DNA of 64,000 bases from Cohnella baijiui (GCF_020731285.1 NZ_JAJFOW010000031.1:20796-84795); one strand, 5' to 3'; counted from the stretch's first letter, positions 52,763 to 62,475 are shown. A program made the numbers and translations. The notes: generated by a model from the sequence alone, not told the origin.

Positions 52763-52939
52763 ATGAGCGCAGTGAACGGAGTGACGGCGATCGCCACCGC
52801 TTCGCTTAAGCAGGAGGTCGGCTACGCCGTCCTGGCGAAGGCGAAGGATCAGACGGAGCAGCAGGGCCAGGAACTTATCCGTATGATGCAGATGAGCGTT
52901 CAGCCGCATTTGGGCGCGAACCTCGACATTTCGGTCTAA
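52763..52939 (+). CDS. YjfB-like small protein
   Basis: 58 residues: a short N-terminus with VNGVTAIATASLKQEVGYAV, a helical middle and the end MMQMSVQPHLGANLDISV. This is the layout of the YjfB (putative motility protein) family. GAGGAGG lies 7 bases before the ATG at 52763. No motility genes nearby. It lies 47 bases after the YhgE gene. Confidence 0.75.
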   Translation: MSAVNGVTAIATASLKQEVGYAVLAKAKDQTEQQGQELIRMMQMSVQPHLGANLDISV

Positions 52940-53769
52940 TTACCAGGTAGGCATGGAAGCGTCCTTTCCGCACGGGCTGCGGGAAGGACGTTTCTTTTTG
53001 GGGAAGAGTCCCGGGGGCCCGCTCAGCCCCTTTTCGCCCGCCGTTGTCCGCCCAAACGGGTTAACGCCGTGCGCTTGGCCCCATTTCGCCTGGATTTGGC
53101 ACCGAGATGTGCGGAAAAACCGCACAACTCCCGGCGTATTGTGAGAATCGGCACCGAGATGTGCGGAAAAACCGCGTAACTCCCGGCATTTGGCGGAACC
53201 CGGCACCGAGATGTGCGGAAAAACCGCACAACTCCCATCGTATTGTGAGAATCGGCACCGAGATGTGCTGAAAAAACGCACAACTCCCGTCGTATTGTGA
53301 GAATCGGCACCAAGATGTGCGGAAAAACCGCATAACTCCCGGCGTATTGTGGGAATCGGCACCAAGATGTGCGGAAAAACCGAATAACTCCCGGCGTATT
53401 GTGAGAATCGGCACCGAGATGTGCGGAAAAAACGCACAACTCCCATCGTATTGTGAGAATCGGCACCGAGATGTGCGGAAAAACCGCATAACTCCCGGCG
53501 TATTGTGGGAATCGGCACCGAGATGTGCGGAAAAACCGCATAACTCCCGGCGTTTGGCGGAACCCGGGCCCCTCTACTACGCGCCTTTCGTCAAGCGCCT
53601 CTGCTGCCAGCGGTCGCATCGTTCCAGTTCTCGCGCACCAATGCGAAATTGCGACTTATGTCCCGTTTTTTCGTCATTTTCTTCATTTTCCCAGCTCGGA
53701 TGCCGTTACATGAAGTAGGACTGGACCTGGAAATTCAAGAATTCGTGCCTTAGGAGGAAATCTCGAACG
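52940..53769. other. Long non-coding region holding hairpin array B
   Basis: Apart from the array at 53095-53570 it holds a hairpin near 52960-52990 (GTCCTTTCCGCACGGGCTGC pairs with GCGGGAAGGAC), which may be the terminator of the YjfB gene, and an ordinary leader for the Ig-like gene at 53770. Open frames here are only chance reading of the repeats. Confidence 0.6.
53095..53570. repeat. Tandem hairpin array B (9 units, 52-bp period)
   Basis: The same GCGG-AAAAA-CCGC hairpin, preceded by GAGATGT or AAGATGT, recurs with GCGG at 53111, 53163, 53215, 53267, 53319, 53371, 53423, 53475 and 53527: all eight steps are exactly 52 bases. Spacers are ACTCCCGGCGTATTGTGAGA and close variants. Three hairpins are damaged (53267, 53371, 53423), the rest intact. 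Confidence 0.92.
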
Positions 53770-56028
53770 ATGATCAGCATCCGGAATGCAAGGAAACAGC
53801 CCTCTCGACAACGTCCCTCTTCGATTCTGACGCGCCTGACGGCGGTCTTGATGTTCGCGATTTTGCTCGGCCTGCCGATCGCTCAATCGGGCATCGCCTT
53901 CGCGGCGACGACGGTGACGAGCGTCCGGCTGGACGAACTGACGGCGGACGAGAAGACACTGTACGTTGAAGACGGCTCCCTGAGCCTGCTGCTGTGGGCC
54001 AACATGAACGTAGATGGAGTGAACCGGACGGACAACGTCACCAACGACGCGACATGGGTGTCCTCGAACCCGGCCGTCACCGTCTCCAAAGGCATCGTAA
54101 CGGCGAACGGCGAAGCTTCGAACGTCGTCATCACGGGCAAATACCAAGGCTACTCCGCCAGCGTCACGCTGAATGCCAGGTACCGCTACGGCGATCTCAA
54201 GCTGAAGCGCCACGGCCTGTCGGAGACGGCGCCGGACAAGCTTGAAGTGCAGCTGGGCGAAACGCACAGCCTGGACGCGTTCGGCATCGACGGCGGCGTC
54301 GAGACGGATCTGACGTCGAAAGCGACGTGGACCTCTTCGAACGAAGCGGTCGCGACCGTCAGCAAAGGCGAAGTCACCCTCGTATCGGCGGGCAAGACGA
54401 CGATCACCGCCCGTTACCAGGGCAAATCCGCCAAAATCGAGCTGACCGTCGCGCTGCCTTACAAGACGCTGGCCATTCAAACGAGCGACGGCAAGTCCGG
54501 CCCGTACGAGATGCAGATCGGCGAAGCCGACCTCGCGCTGAAGGCGGTCGCCACCAAGACCGGCGGCGGCAAAGAGAACGTAGCGTCCCTGGCGACGTGG
54601 AAGAGCTCCAACGAAGCGGTCGCGACGGTTGACGAGCGCGGTCGGGTCAAGGCGGTCAGTCCCGGTACGGCGACGATTACCGCGACGTACATGGGTTCGT
54701 CCGGCACCGCGACGTTCGCGATCCGCGCCCCGTATGAGGCGCTGCAGCTGGCGCCGGGCGATGCGCAGTACATCGCGCTCCAGGGCGGCCCGCTGATCGT
54801 GACGGCCAAAGCCGTGAACGGTGCCTATACGGATTTGGATCTGCCCGGCGCGGTATGGGAATCCAGCAACTTGCTGATCGTGTCGGTGAGCGGCTCCGGC
54901 GGCACCGCGACGGTCTCGCCGCGCGGCGAAGGCACGGCTAAGGTCAAGCTCACGTACAAGGGCGTCACGAAGGAGCTGTCCGTCACCGTCTACCCGACGA
55001 TCGAGAAGATGGAGCTCGGCAAGACGAAGCTCGAAGCTTATGTAGGCGATTCGGGTGACCTCCCTTCGGTAAAGGGCACTTCGATCAACGGGACAACCGT
55101 CGATCTGGGCAAGGCCGCCGTTTGGACGTCCTCCGACGAGAGCGTTCTGAACCTGGACGAAGCCGGCAAATGGAAGGCGGCGGACGTCGGGACGGCCACC
55201 CTGACGGCGAAGGTCGCGAACGGCGCGAACGGCGAGATTTCCAAGTCGATCGAAGTGACCGTAACGAAGAAGGCGCTGACGCTGATCGCCAACAGCACCG
55301 AGCTTAGCGTCATCATCGGCAAGGAAATCGAACTGCCGCGCGTGCAAGTCGTCTATGAGGACGGCAACGAAGACGACGTCACCGACAAGGTCGTCTGGAA
55401 GTCCTCTTCGACGAATCTCGTCGTGAAGGAAAAGACGCTGAAAGGCCTGCTCGCCTCGAAGGTGACGCTGACCGGCACTTACGGCAACAAGACGGTCAAA
55501 GTGCAAGTGACGGTCGAAGAAGAGTATACGAGCTTCGTCGTCGAGCCGTCCGCCATCTCGCTGACCCTGAACAAGTCCCAGACGATCAAGGTGACCGGCA
55601 AGACGAAAAGCGGAAAAAGCGTGAGCCTCGGTTCGCGCGTCGAGTGGCAGCCGTCTTCGAACACGCTTCTCACGGTCAAGGGCGCCACCGTCAAGTCGCT
55701 TGCCGAGGAAGGCTACGGGAAGCTGACGGCGACCGTCCAGGGCAAGCAGCTGGAAATCCCGGTCACGGTCAAGGCCAAGCTGACCAAGTTGACCGTCTCG
55801 GAATCGTCGCTCGAGCTGTCCCCCGGCCAATCGGGCCGTGTAACGGTGACGGCGGTGTACGAAAACGGCCGAACGCTGGACGTCACGGCGTATTCCGCCT
55901 ATTCGGCTCCTTCCGCCAAAGTCGCGAAAGCGACCGGCGGAACCGTTACCGCTCTAGCCAAAGGCTCCGTCTCGATCAAGGCGGCCTACGGCGGCAAGAC
56001 GGTCAACATTCGCGTAAAGGTCAAATAA
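53770..56028 (+). CDS. Secreted protein with many bacterial Ig-like (Big_2) domains
   Basis: 752 residues. Seen: signal peptide (about 15-45, VLMFAILLGLPIAQSGIAFA) and eight or so tandem Big_2-type domains, each with a W.SSN..VA.V..G.V...G.A.ITA.Y pattern (for example ATWTSSNEAVATVSKGEVTL). No catalytic domain or anchor is seen, so it is probably a surface or matrix protein. TAGGAGGAAA before the ATG. A terminator follows. Confidence 0.88.
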   Translation: MISIRNARKQPSRQRPSSILTRLTAVLMFAILLGLPIAQSGIAFAATTVTSVRLDELTADEKTLYVEDGSLSLLLWANMNVDGVNRTDNVTNDATWVSSNPAVTVSKGIVTANGEASNVVITGKYQGYSASVTLNARYRYGDLKLKRHGLSETAPDKLEVQLGETHSLDAFGIDGGVETDLTSKATWTSSNEAVATVSKGEVTLVSAGKTTITARYQGKSAKIELTVALPYKTLAIQTSDGKSGPYEMQIGEADLALKAVATKTGGGKENVASLATWKSSNEAVATVDERGRVKAVSPGTATITATYMGSSGTATFAIRAPYEALQLAPGDAQYIALQGGPLIVTAKAVNGAYTDLDLPGAVWESSNLLIVSVSGSGGTATVSPRGEGTAKVKLTYKGVTKELSVTVYPTIEKMELGKTKLEAYVGDSGDLPSVKGTSINGTTVDLGKAAVWTSSDESVLNLDEAGKWKAADVGTATLTAKVANGANGEISKSIEVTVTKKALTLIANSTELSVIIGKEIELPRVQVVYEDGNEDDVTDKVVWKSSSTNLVVKEKTLKGLLASKVTLTGTYGNKTVKVQVTVEEEYTSFVVEPSAISLTLNKSQTIKVTGKTKSGKSVSLGSRVEWQPSSNTLLTVKGATVKSLAEEGYGKLTATVQGKQLEIPVTVKAKLTKLTVSESSLELSPGQSGRVTVTAVYENGRTLDVTAYSAYSAPSAKVAKATGGTVTALAKGSVSIKAAYGGKTVNIRVKVK

Positions 56029-56062
56029 AGCCCCATGATGCTCTTGCGAGTCCCGGACTCGA

Positions 56063-56091
56063 ATCCCGCCGCGCAGGCGGGATTTTTTTTT
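56063..56091 (+). terminator. Terminator after the Ig-like gene
   Basis: ATCCCGCC / GGCGGGAT stem followed by nine T. Confidence 0.85.
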
Positions 56092-56124
56092 GCGCGGGGC
56101 CGTCCTGCGGGACCTGCACCAGTA

Positions 56125-56140
56125 TGGGAAGCGCTTTCCA
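56125..56140. promoter_or_regulatory. Cre/LacI-like palindrome before the sensor kinase operon
   Basis: TGGGAAGCGCTTTCCA, a near-perfect palindrome around AAGCGCTT, resembling CcpA cre or LacI-family operators. About 110 bases before the kinase start. Confidence 0.5.
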
Positions 56141-56236
56141 GGTGAAAAAAACCGGAGGTTTCGATAGAATGGACTCAAATCCCCGGGCCGGACCCAAGAC
56201 AGCATAGAACGGACAAGCGAGGGGGTGAGCGGCGGC

Positions 56237-58018
56237 ATGGACCGCATCAAGAAGCTGGTCATGGACCGGAAGTTTTTCACCAAGGTGTTCGTCTCGATCT
56301 CGATCGTCTCGTTCATCGGCGTCATTAGCATCGCCTTCGTCTACCAGCGCTACTTCAAGGAAGTGCTGACGAGCAACGAAATTTACCGGGTGCAGCGCTC
56401 CATCGACCAGACGGCGTTGAACCTGGACAATCAGCTGTACCGGATCGTGAACAACGTGCACTATTTCTTCGAATACTCGGGCAACGGCAATCGGCTAATG
56501 GCGCTGTCCTCGGCGGACGGACCGGAAGCGTCCCGGGACCGGACGTGGGCCGAGAACGCCCTCGGGGCTTTCAGGCTGCAGTATTCCAGCGAGATCGAGT
56601 CGGTCTTCTTCCTGCTGCGGGACCGCGCGGACGGAGGCCGGGAGACGCTCTATTACGACGCGGAGCTGACGCCGGTGCCGGAGATGGATTACCGGGCGCA
56701 AAGCTGGTACCGCGATTTCGTCGCGGGCCGGAGCAATTTCTGGTCGGAGCCGACGGAGGAGCTGCTCTTCTTTCAGGACCGCTCCCTCAAGACCGTCTAT
56801 CTCACGCTGAGCCGGTACGACGCCCAGGGTCGTGACGGCATCCTCGTCGTGCGTTTGAACGGCAAAATGTTCAGCGACGCTTTCCGGTTGCTGGCGACGT
56901 CGGATCTGAACATCGAGCTGCGCAACGGCTCCGGCGCGATCGTGTACGCCTCGCCGACCTCCAAGGAGGGCGCGGACACGGCCGGGGACATCCGCATGGA
57001 TTCCCACCTCGGCCACTCGGGCTTTCAGGTCCAAGCGCATATCAAGCGGACGTCCATCGATCAGGCGGTACGCAAAATCCGCAGCATTCAGCCCTACATC
57101 TTCGTTTTGATCGTGCTGATGACGCTGTTCATCTCCGCCGTCCTATCGCTGTCCCTCGTCCGTCCCGTCAAGAAGCTGCTGCGCCTGATGAAGCAGGCGG
57201 AGCTCGGCGATCTGCAGGTTCGATTCAACGGCAAGTTCGCCGACGAGGTCGGCATCCTGGGCAACGGCTTCAACCGCATGCTCGAAAATATGACGGCGTC
57301 CATCGACAAGGCGCACGACGCGGAGATGCAAAAGCTGAACGCGGAGATGAAGCAAAAGGACGCCACCTTGCTCGCCATGCAGAACCAGATCAACCCTCAC
57401 TTCCTGTACAACACGCTGGAAGTGATCAATTGCCAGGCGATCATCCATGAGGTGCCGAGCATCAGTCGCATGAGCAAGGCGCTCGCCGACTTTTTCCGCT
57501 ATTCGATCGACCATCCGAAGGCCGAGGTCCCGCTCGCGATCGAAGCCGCCCACGTGCGCACGTACCTGGATATCCAGCACGAGCGCTATCCCGATCTGGA
57601 GATCGACATGGACGGACTGGCGGCGTACGGCCGCTATCCGATCGTCAAGCTGACGCTGCAGCCGATCGTAGAGAACGCCTTCAAGTACGCCTTCGCGGGG
57701 CAGCGGGACTACTACCTGCGCATCTACGCGGAGGACGCGGGCGCGGACGGCTACGTCATCCACGTCGAAGACAACGGAGAAGGCATGGAGGAGGAGGCGC
57801 TGCGGCGGCTGAACGAGCTGCTTCGGGATCCTCGCGGCCATGACGGCGGGGAGAAAGGCATGCCCGCGGGCATCGGGCTGCTGAACGTCCAGCATCGGCT
57901 GCGGCTAAGGTACGGGGCGACCTACGGCCTTTCCGTGCACGAATCCGTTTCGGGCGGCGTAGACGTCGCCATACGACTGCCGAAGAGGGGGAACGGCGAT
58001 GAAGATCCTGATCGTTGA
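56237..58018 (+). CDS. Sensor histidine kinase (YesM-like)
   Basis: Senses a sugar signal outside and phosphorylates the next gene's product. Seen: membrane helix about 15-35, a Cache-like extracellular sensor to about 275, second helix (YIFVLIVLMTLFISAVLSLS), HAMP domain, His kinase motif NQINPHFLYNTLEVINCQAI (phosphate-accepting His), and HATPase with VENAFKYAF and VEDNGEGM. About 593 residues. ATG at 56237; a GTG at 56225 is possible. Overlaps the response regulator gene. Confidence 0.92.
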   Translation: MDRIKKLVMDRKFFTKVFVSISIVSFIGVISIAFVYQRYFKEVLTSNEIYRVQRSIDQTALNLDNQLYRIVNNVHYFFEYSGNGNRLMALSSADGPEASRDRTWAENALGAFRLQYSSEIESVFFLLRDRADGGRETLYYDAELTPVPEMDYRAQSWYRDFVAGRSNFWSEPTEELLFFQDRSLKTVYLTLSRYDAQGRDGILVVRLNGKMFSDAFRLLATSDLNIELRNGSGAIVYASPTSKEGADTAGDIRMDSHLGHSGFQVQAHIKRTSIDQAVRKIRSIQPYIFVLIVLMTLFISAVLSLSLVRPVKKLLRLMKQAELGDLQVRFNGKFADEVGILGNGFNRMLENMTASIDKAHDAEMQKLNAEMKQKDATLLAMQNQINPHFLYNTLEVINCQAIIHEVPSISRMSKALADFFRYSIDHPKAEVPLAIEAAHVRTYLDIQHERYPDLEIDMDGLAAYGRYPIVKLTLQPIVENAFKYAFAGQRDYYLRIYAEDAGADGYVIHVEDNGEGMEEEALRRLNELLRDPRGHDGGEKGMPAGIGLLNVQHRLRLRYGATYGLSVHESVSGGVDVAIRLPKRGNGDEDPDR

Positions 58019-59042
58019 AGACGAACCGGTCATTCGCCGGGGCGTCATGAAGCTGCTGGAGAACAGTCACATCGCGATCGCCGAAATGCGGGAGGCGAGG
58101 AACGGCGAAGAGGCGCTGCACGCCATTGCCGAGAGCAAGCCGGACGTGGTGCTGACCGATATCGAAATGAACGTCATGAACGGCTTGGATCTGATCGAGC
58201 GCATCCGGGAACGTCACGCAGACATGGAGCTGATCGTGCTTACCGGCCATGCCGACTTTCACTACGTGCAGCGCGCGCTCCGCCATCAGGTGGCGGACTA
58301 TTTGCTGAAGCCGATCACCCAAGACGGCCTGAACCAGGTGCTGTCCAAGACGCTGCTCCGAGATCCGGCGAAATGGACATCGCTCATGGATCTGGACAGC
58401 ATCCGCACGATGGCGGAGATCGTCGGGGCGTTGGCCCGGGACGTCATGGCCGAGCGGGGAGGCGACGCCGGGTCGCGCCTGCGCCAATGGTTCGGCTATT
58501 GCGCGGAGCGCGACTATTCATGGACGGAGTTCAAGCGGATCATGAGCCACTTCGAGCTGCTGTACCGATCCGAGCTGTACCTGCTGCTAAAGGAAGACCC
58601 GCTGGCCCATTCACCCGTCGAGCTCCGCGTGGCCGGCTCGATCGATGAGATGCGCGCCAACTGGGAACAATATTTGGCAGAGGCGATTGCCGCCATCTCG
58701 GACAAGCGGTCGCCGCGCAACAAACGCGTCGTGGACGAGGCCATTCGGTTCATCGAAGCTCGCTATGGCGACAAGGAACTGAATCTGCAGGCGATCGCGG
58801 CCCATGCCAAGGTAAGTCCGGCCTATATGAGCAAGATGTTCCGCGAGGTGATGGCGAAGCCGATTACCCAGTTCTTGAACGATTATCGGCTCGAACGGGC
58901 CGGCGCCTACCTGCTCGAGCACGCAGACGCCAAAATCGCAGTCGTCGCCGACGCTTGCGGGTTCAACGACTACCCTTATTTCTCTAAAGTGTTCAAAAAG
59001 CATTACGGCGTCTCCCCGATGGAATATCGGGAAAAACATTAG
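57999..59042 (+). CDS. Response regulator, AraC-type output (YesN-like)
   Basis: 347 residues. Seen: receiver domain (about 1-120) with acidic pair in IVEDE, phosphate-accepting Asp in VVLTDIEMNVMNGLDLI and Lys in YLLKPITQDGL; a linker; C-terminal AraC double helix-turn-helix (LQAIAAHAKVSPAYMSKMFR and VADACGFNDYPYFSKVFKKH). Start overlaps the kinase end by 20 bases. Expected to switch on the ABC sugar uptake genes that follow. Confidence 0.93.
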   Translation: MKILIVEDEPVIRRGVMKLLENSHIAIAEMREARNGEEALHAIAESKPDVVLTDIEMNVMNGLDLIERIRERHADMELIVLTGHADFHYVQRALRHQVADYLLKPITQDGLNQVLSKTLLRDPAKWTSLMDLDSIRTMAEIVGALARDVMAERGGDAGSRLRQWFGYCAERDYSWTEFKRIMSHFELLYRSELYLLLKEDPLAHSPVELRVAGSIDEMRANWEQYLAEAIAAISDKRSPRNKRVVDEAIRFIEARYGDKELNLQAIAAHAKVSPAYMSKMFREVMAKPITQFLNDYRLERAGAYLLEHADAKIAVVADACGFNDYPYFSKVFKKHYGVSPMEYREKH

Positions 59043-59061
59043 CAGGCGCAATATATGTGTC

Positions 59062-59090
59062 ATGAACCTTGACATCAAGGTTCATTTTTT
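59062..59090 (+). terminator. Terminator after the response regulator
   Basis: ATGAACCTTG / CAAGGTTCAT stem, 4-base loop, seven T. Shows that the transporter genes have their own promoter. Confidence 0.8.
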
Positions 59091-59096
59091 TATGGA

Positions 59097-59110
59097 TTGC
59101 AAGCGATTTA
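59097..59110. promoter_or_regulatory. Weak cre-like site before the ABC transporter operon
   Basis: TTGCAAGCGATTTA agrees with the cre core (TGNAANCGN) but not with its last positions. Located about 170 bases before the binding-protein gene. Confidence 0.35.
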
Positions 59111-59282
59111 GTTTTCAGAAGACAAGAAAAGGTGTCAGGATACATTGCTGAAAGCCTTTGCATTGCTTAGAATTTGGCTTGTAACCTCAATTGACATGTC
59201 AGGTTTGACGGGGATCGGCTAGCGCAGCCAAGTTAGAAAAAAGAAAACGTCCGATGATCATCCAGAGAAGGAGTGTAAGCTT

Positions 59283-60689
59283 GTGGCTAAAAAAATCATG
59301 CACATCGCCGTGGCATCCGTATTGACCGCGTCGCTCGCAGCTTGCTCGAGCGGGAACGGCGGGGGCGGCGCATCGAATGCGAGCAGCCCTAGCCCGTCGG
59401 CATCGTCCTCCGCCGCGGGCGGAGCGTCCGGCTCCGTCGCCACGCTGGCCGAATGGGGTCAGACGATCAAGAGCAAGTACGACGGCACGGAGATCAACCT
59501 CGCGTTCGCGAGCCATCCTTCCACGGACTCGTTCCAGAAGATGACGAAGGAGTTCGAAGACCTCACCGGCATTCACGTCAAGTGGGAGGTCATGGAGGAA
59601 GGCTACCTGAAGAACAAGCAGCTCCTCGACTTCACCGGGCGCACGGGAACGTACGACGTGCTCATGGTCGACGGCTTCTGGATGAGCGAATACGGCGCCA
59701 AGAAAGTCGTCGAGCCGCTGGACAAATGGATCGAAGACAAGACGCTGACGCCGGAATGGTTCGACTATGAGGATATCGTGCCGGCCTACCGGAACGGCAT
59801 CAGCAAGTACGAAGGCAAAACGTACGGCATCCCGACGGCGGGCGAAACGCGGTTCATTGCGTACCGCAAAGACCTGTTCGACAAGTACGGCAAGCAGCCG
59901 CCGAAGACGATGGACGAGTTCCTCGAGCTCGCGAAGTTCTTCAACGGCAAGGAAGACGGTCTGTACGGCGTGTCGATGCGCGCCCAGCGCGGCACGCACG
60001 CGGCCTCCGGCCTGCTGAGCCTGATGTACAACTTCGGCGGCGGCTTCATCGATCAGAAGACGGGCAAAGCGACGATGACCGATCCGAAAACGATCCAGGC
60101 GATGCAGTTCTACGTCGACCTGCTCCAAAACGCGCCGAAGGACGTCGCCTCGTACACGCACGAAGAAGCGCTCTCCGCCTTCACGACGGGCAAAGCGGCC
60201 ATGTGGCTGGACGCGACCGCCCTCGCGAACCGCATCCTCGATCCGAGCGGCTCCCAGGTCGCGGACAAAGTCGCCTTCGCGCCGACGCCGGAAGGTCCGG
60301 CAGGCCGCGCCAGCGCGCTCGCCGGCTGGAACATGTCGATCTCGGCGCTGTCCAAGAAGCAGGAAGCGGCATGGGCCTTTATCGTCTATATGAACAGCAA
60401 GGAAAAGGCGAAGGAATACGTGCAAGGCGGCGGCGTGCCGGTCCGCACTTCGGTGTACAAGGACGAAGAGCTCGCGGCCAAAAACATCTCGTATCCGGTG
60501 CAGCTCGAAGCGCTGAACGACGCGAACGTGCTTGTCGAGAAGGGCATCTCCTGGATCCCGCCGAGCCCGAAGCTGGGCCAAATCCTCGACCGCGTCGGCT
60601 ACTACGTGAGCGCCGCCATGTTCGACAAGATGACCGTCCAGGAAGCGGCGGAAAAAGCGCAAAAAGAAGTGGAAGACATTACCGGGTAA
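59283..60689 (+). CDS. Sugar ABC transporter, substrate-binding lipoprotein
   Basis: 468 residues of the family 1 (MalE-like) type. Seen: lipoprotein signal with lipobox SLAAC (about residue 20), a Ser/Ala/Gly linker to about 55, then the binding fold (MTKEFEDLTGIHVKWEVMEE, GKTYGIPTAGETRFIAYRKD, FTTGKAAMWLDATALANRIL). GTG start with AAGGAG 9 bases upstream. First gene of an operon with two permeases and an oxidoreductase. Sugar unknown. Confidence 0.93.
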   Translation: MAKKIMHIAVASVLTASLAACSSGNGGGGASNASSPSPSASSSAAGGASGSVATLAEWGQTIKSKYDGTEINLAFASHPSTDSFQKMTKEFEDLTGIHVKWEVMEEGYLKNKQLLDFTGRTGTYDVLMVDGFWMSEYGAKKVVEPLDKWIEDKTLTPEWFDYEDIVPAYRNGISKYEGKTYGIPTAGETRFIAYRKDLFDKYGKQPPKTMDEFLELAKFFNGKEDGLYGVSMRAQRGTHAASGLLSLMYNFGGGFIDQKTGKATMTDPKTIQAMQFYVDLLQNAPKDVASYTHEEALSAFTTGKAAMWLDATALANRILDPSGSQVADKVAFAPTPEGPAGRASALAGWNMSISALSKKQEAAWAFIVYMNSKEKAKEYVQGGGVPVRTSVYKDEELAAKNISYPVQLEALNDANVLVEKGISWIPPSPKLGQILDRVGYYVSAAMFDKMTVQEAAEKAQKEVEDITG

Positions 60690-60769
60690 TTCACGCAAGA
60701 CGGTCCGGAAGGGCCGGGCGGGGCAGCTGCGCCGTCCGGCCGTTCGTTCCGGAAAGGAGATGAAGCGAT

Positions 60770-61654
60770 TTGCTGCGCGATTACTTTCACAAACGACCTC
60801 ACTTGACCTACATCATGCCGGCGATGCTCATTCTCGGCATTCTTACGTTTATTCCAACCTTGTTCCTGTACGGGCTCAGCTTGACGAACTACGAGCTCGG
60901 CTATCCGGACTTCAAGTTCGTCGGGCTGGACAACTTCGTCCGGCTGTTCTCGGGCCGGGACGCGGAGTTCTGGTACTCGATGCGGATCAGCATCGGCTTT
61001 ATGATCATCGTCACCGTGGCCGAGCTGCTCCTCGGCTTTTGGCTGGCCGTCCTGCTGGATCGCGAGTTTAAGCTGAAGCCGCTGGTGTTCGCCTGTCTGA
61101 TCGTTCCGATCGCGATGACGCCGAGCATCACGGGCCAAATTTGGAAGCTCATGCTGAACGCGGAAAACGGCGTCGTCAATTACCTGCTTCACTTTTTCGG
61201 AGGCAAGGTGATTTGGCTGTCCGCCGAAAACGCCTACCTGTCCACCATTCTGGTCGACATTTGGCAAAACACGCCGTTCGTCGCATTGATCATATACGCC
61301 GGCATGCGCTCGCTGCCTTCGGAGCCTTATGAAGCGGCGGCGATCGACGGCGCGAACCGGGCGCAGATTTTCCGCTACGTCACGCTGCCGCTGCTGCTGC
61401 CGATGATCCTGCTCGCCGTCGTGTTCCGCGCGATCGATTCGCTTAAGACGTTCGACATTCCGTACTCTCTGACGCAAGGGGGACCGGGCAGCACGACCGA
61501 ATTCCTGAGCATGCACGTCTATCGGCTCGGCTTCGCGCAGACTGGCTGGGTCGGCCGCTCGGCGGCGGTATCGGTCGTCTTGCTCGTCCTGATCACGGTC
61601 ATCAGCTGGCTGCTCATTCGGGCTTACCGGAAAGGGGTGGAGAACCGGGGATGA
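60770..61654 (+). CDS. Sugar ABC transporter permease (MalF-like)
   Basis: 294 residues, six membrane helices. Seen: the permease EAA loop YEAAAIDGANRAQIFRYVTL (Glu-Ala-Ala-X3-Gly-Ala type) near residue 190 and PxxLTxGGPG-like YSLTQGGPGSTTEFLSM. Start TTG at 60770 with AAAGGAG 10 bases upstream. Overlaps the next permease gene by 4 bases (ATGA). Confidence 0.92.
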   Translation: MLRDYFHKRPHLTYIMPAMLILGILTFIPTLFLYGLSLTNYELGYPDFKFVGLDNFVRLFSGRDAEFWYSMRISIGFMIIVTVAELLLGFWLAVLLDREFKLKPLVFACLIVPIAMTPSITGQIWKLMLNAENGVVNYLLHFFGGKVIWLSAENAYLSTILVDIWQNTPFVALIIYAGMRSLPSEPYEAAAIDGANRAQIFRYVTLPLLLPMILLAVVFRAIDSLKTFDIPYSLTQGGPGSTTEFLSMHVYRLGFAQTGWVGRSAAVSVVLLVLITVISWLLIRAYRKGVENRG

Positions 61655-62475
61655 ATACGTACGGCAGCAAAAGAGTCGGCTTCGGAACGGGGATCGTCCT
61701 CCTGATCGTCTGCGTGCTCTGCGTGTTCCCGATGTTCTGGATGATCCTGGTCAGCCTCAAGTCCAAAGCGTTGACGTACGACCCGAGCGTCTGGTTCTTC
61801 TCGCCGACGCTGGAGAACTACAAGGCGGTCTTCGAGAACCGGGGCGCGCTCGGTTACCTGAAGAATAGCGCCATCGTCGTCATCCTGACCACGATCGTCT
61901 CGATCTTCATCGGCGGGATGGCGGCCTACGGCTTCGCGCGCTTCGAGTTCAAGAAAAAGGAGAACCGCGCCTTCTGGGTACTCAGCTTGCGGATGCTGCC
62001 CCCGATGGCGAGCGTCATCCCGCTGTTCGTCATGGCGAGCCTGATCGGGGTGCTGGATACGCACGTGGTGCTCATCGTCGCGTACATGCTGTTCAACATT
62101 CCGTTTACGATCTGGATGATGCGCAGCTTTTTCGAGGAAATCCCGGTGGCGCTCGAGGAGGCGGCGTTCGTCGACGGGGCTTCGCGGTTCCGGACGTTCG
62201 TGCAGATCATTCTGCCGCTGGCCGTGCCCGGCTTGATCGCGACCGCGATCTTCTGCATCATCAACTCGTGGAACGAGTTCGTGTTCGCGCTGTTCCTGAC
62301 GAGCGCGCACGCCAGCACGCTGCCGACGACCGTCACGCTGTTCCTGTCGGTGTCCGGCGTCGCTTGGGGCGAGATGTCCTCGGTCGGCGTCGTCACGATC
62401 CTGCCGATGCTGCTCTTCGCCATGATCGTCCAAAAGTATATGATCCGGGGGCTTACCTTCGGAGGCGTCAAGTAA
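61651..62475 (+). CDS. Sugar ABC transporter permease (MalG-like)
   Basis: 274 residues, six membrane helices. Seen: EAA loop LEEAAFVDGASRFRTFVQII (about 170-190) and the conserved end NEFVFALFLTS ... IRGLTFGGVK. Partner of the preceding permease. No ATPase gene is present, so a shared MsmX-type ATPase elsewhere is expected, as in Bacillus. Confidence 0.93.
   Translation: MNTYGSKRVGFGTGIVLLIVCVLCVFPMFWMILVSLKSKALTYDPSVWFFSPTLENYKAVFENRGALGYLKNSAIVVILTTIVSIFIGGMAAYGFARFEFKKKENRAFWVLSLRMLPPMASVIPLFVMASLIGVLDTHVVLIVAYMLFNIPFTIWMMRSFFEEIPVALEEAAFVDGASRFRTFVQIILPLAVPGLIATAIFCIINSWNEFVFALFLTSAHASTLPTTVTLFLSVSGVAWGEMSSVGVVTILPMLLFAMIVQKYMIRGLTFGGVK

Noticed and set aside
53095..53570. Array B as a CRISPR array
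   Set aside because: The 52-base units are alike along their whole length, spacers are not unique and no cas genes are nearby.
52940..53619. Long overlapping reading frames across array B with repeated Arg-Phe-Phe-Arg-Thr-Ser words
   Set aside because: They are produced by the 52-base repeat read in three frames in turn; no ribosome site, and the same happens on shifted frames.
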